Assembly: GCF_947499705.1 (NCBI RefSeq) | Contig: NZ_CANMPJ010000001.1 | Location: 1,275,501-1,339,500 of the forward strand | Source: an uncultured Erythrobacter sp. | GTDB taxonomy: Bacteria > Pseudomonadota > Alphaproteobacteria > Sphingomonadales > Sphingomonadaceae | Reading direction: 5' to 3' | DNA: 64,000 nucleotides | Part shown: positions 62,614 to 64,000 of the stretch, piece by piece | Layout: every line of letters begins with the position of its first letter | How positions within the stretch are numbered: position 1 is the first letter of the stretch | Made by a program: the position numbers and the translations under genes | Notes under the pieces: model-generated | What the model was told of the DNA's origin: nothing | Databases searched by the model: none | Seen by the model: only the letters and a program-made list of their open reading frames with translations

Positions 62614-63381
62614 ATGAGCGCCAGCGCCCCTCCAGCTCAAATTGACCGCCTCGTCTCAATTATGGCGCGTTTGCGCGAACCGGACGGTGGCTGCGAATGG
62701 GATCTGGCGCAAAACTTTGAGACCATCGCGCCATACACAATAGAAGAAGCCTACGAAGTTGCAGATGCCATCGAACGATCAGACATGGCCGAGCTCAAGG
62801 ACGAACTTGGCGATTTGCTTCTCCAGGTCGTGTTCCACGCACGGATGGCCCAGGAAGCCGGTGATTTCAGCTTCGAAGACGTCGCACGGTCGATCAGCGA
62901 CAAGATGGAGGCCCGCCATCCACACATCTTCGGATCAGAACACGGCACAATGGGCGAAACCCGCTGGGAAAACCTGAAAGAGGCTGAGCGCGCCGAAAAA
63001 GGAGCCTTAAGCGCGATGGATGGCGTTGCGCTGGCATTGCCAGCACTCATGCGCGCGCAAAAGCTCCAGAAACGCGCGGCACGGACTGGGTTCGATTGGC
63101 CCGATCCAAGTGGTTCAGAGGCAAAGATCAGTGAAGAGATTGAGGAGCTTAAATCGGCAACTTCCGAAGCGCACAAGGCCGAAGAAGCCGGAGATCTTTT
63201 GTTCGCTGTGGTCAATTTCATCCGTGCACATGGCATAACGGCAGAAGATGCGTTGCGCGCAGCCAATGGAAAGTTTGAACGCCGCTTTCGGGCGATGGAA
63301 CAACTCGCGGGCGGGGACTTTCCTGCGCTGTCGCTGGATGCTCAGGAACAACTTTGGCAGCGAGTAAAAGGTCAGGAATAA
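62614..63381 (+). CDS. mazG: Nucleoside triphosphate pyrophosphohydrolase MazG
   Basis: A 255-residue all-alpha NTP pyrophosphatase. Two MazG repeats are visible. The first has EEAYEVADAIE and ELKDELGDLLLQVVFHARMA, carrying the ExxE...ExxD metal site. The second, after about residue 165, has EIEELKSATSE and EEAGDLLFAVVNFIRAHG. It cleans abnormal nucleotides and can lower (p)ppGpp. AAGGAA precedes ATG 62614. It converges with hflX, with only 15 bp between stops. Confidence 0.94.
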   Translation: MSASAPPAQIDRLVSIMARLREPDGGCEWDLAQNFETIAPYTIEEAYEVADAIERSDMAELKDELGDLLLQVVFHARMAQEAGDFSFEDVARSISDKMEARHPHIFGSEHGTMGETRWENLKEAERAEKGALSAMDGVALALPALMRAQKLQKRAARTGFDWPDPSGSEAKISEEIEELKSATSEAHKAEEAGDLLFAVVNFIRAHGITAEDALRAANGKFERRFRAMEQLAGGDFPALSLDAQEQLWQRVKGQE

Positions 63382-63396
63382 TTCAAGAAAACAGCA

Positions 63397-64000
63397 CTAT
63401 AGCGTTTGGTATTGACCAAATTCCTTTGGATTGAGGCGCACCGTTAAACGCCGCAAGGGCCCCTGCTCCCCTTCCCCGGCATCATCATCTTCCAGAATAT
63501 CGCCATGCGCATGCAGCCAAGCAATCCTGCGACCGTCGCTCACCGGCAGAGTCACTGTCAATTCCTTCGCCTTGGCAGTCAGCATTTCTGCAATACGCGC
63601 CGCGAAGTCATCAATTCCTAGACCGGTTGCGGCAGACAACAACACGGCATCCTGTCCGGCCGACGCTTCCCGCAGCTCCGCCATACGGTCTTCGCCGATC
63701 AAGTCGGCCTTGTTCCAGACCTCGAGAATTGGAATGTCGCTCTCGCCATTTTCCAGGTCCACGACACCGAGATCGGCGAGCACCTCGATAACCTGCTTCT
63801 TCTGCGCAGCGTGCGCAGGGTTTGCCATGTCGCGGACGTGGCAGATGATGTCGGCTCCGGTGACTTCTTCAAGGGTCGCTCGAAACGCCGCAACGAGCTG
63901 TGTGGGGAGATCGGAAATGAAGCCCACCGTGTCGGACAGGATCGCCTTCTCCACACCTGGCAGACTTATCGCCCGCATGGTCGGATCAAGCGTTGCGAAG
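63397..64000 (-). CDS. hflX: GTPase HflX, C-terminal part (runs off the window)
   Basis: The last 200 codons of a GTPase that splits stalled or hibernating ribosomes. Coding continues past position 64000: the bases 63979-63999 read FATLDPT in frame, the switch I motif of HflX. G3 is DTVGFISDLP, G4 is NKADL, and EEVTGADIICHVRDMANP is typical of the family. The ATG at 63978 is internal. The last 60 residues form the usual C-terminal domain ending RLNPKEFGQY. Confidence 0.93.
   Translation of the reverse strand, partial: FATLDPTMRAISLPGVEKAILSDTVGFISDLPTQLVAAFRATLEEVTGADIICHVRDMANPAHAAQKKQVIEVLADLGVVDLENGESDIPILEVWNKADLIGEDRMAELREASAGQDAVLLSAATGLGIDDFAARIAEMLTAKAKELTVTLPVSDGRRIAWLHAHGDILEDDDAGEGEQGPLRRLTVRLNPKEFGQYQTL

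Overview
The window looks like a chromosomal segment of an alphaproteobacterium of the order Sphingomonadales, most likely an Erythrobacteraceae-type genome. This is inference from content and gene order, not from a search: rph-rdgB-hemW-xerC, hrcA-grpE and dnaK-dnaJ, a PhaR polyester regulator, an alpha/beta-hydrolase/OsmC fusion, a patatin-like protein next to radA, and dihydrolipoyl acetyltransferase close to lpdA. Genes are packed tightly, many overlap by 4 bp (ATGA or GTGA), and only one gap exceeds 300 bp. I see no insertion sequence, prophage, rRNA or CRISPR array. There is one tRNA, tRNA-Ser(UGA).

Layout. 1-5.6 kb: the 5' part of a Ser/Thr kinase gene, a secreted protein, a CoxE-type VWA protein and a MoxR ATPase on the minus strand; the last two are separated by a plus-strand soluble chemotaxis-type receptor and an L,D-transpeptidase with a SPOR domain. 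5.7-9.5 kb: a serine beta-lactamase-like protein, a membrane protein and an ECF sigma factor, then the hydrolase/OsmC fusion. 9.5-13.5 kb: parE followed by three overlapping envelope genes. 13.6-17 kb: a LpoA-like lipoprotein divergent from rsmI-yraN-gshB. 17-23.5 kb: xerC, hemW, a CAP lipoprotein, rdgB, rph, hrcA, grpE. 23.6-27.2 kb: a minus-strand block with an indoleamine dioxygenase homologue, a crotonase, a GNAT, a HELTH-motif protein and a copper chaperone. 27.3-31.5 kb: dnaK, dnaJ and an MBL hydrolase. 31.5-41 kb: patatin, radA, cvpA, a NifU-like scaffold, an MHS transporter, alr, phaR, an M28 peptidase. 41-47 kb: rnr, a universal stress protein, the pyruvate dehydrogenase E2 with two E3-binding domains, a small secreted protein, lpdA.

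47.2-53.6 kb is the most distinctive part. A 502-bp non-coding leader with paired TGACGTCA palindromes precedes a 1089-residue exported subtilase. That protein carries ten perfect 7-residue repeats before its catalytic domain and an outer-membrane-like C-terminus. It is followed 63 bp later by a membrane-bound TPR-GGDEF-EAL protein. This pair is my best candidate for an undescribed system. 53.6-64 kb is mostly housekeeping: tRNA-Ser, a class IV aminotransferase with a sulfotransferase-like partner, a lytic transglycosylase, and the overlapping chain dacF-tmk-holB-metG-tatD-MBL, then mazG and the 3' part of hflX.

No searches were run. Function names rest on motifs, length and context visible in the sequence together with general knowledge of the families.
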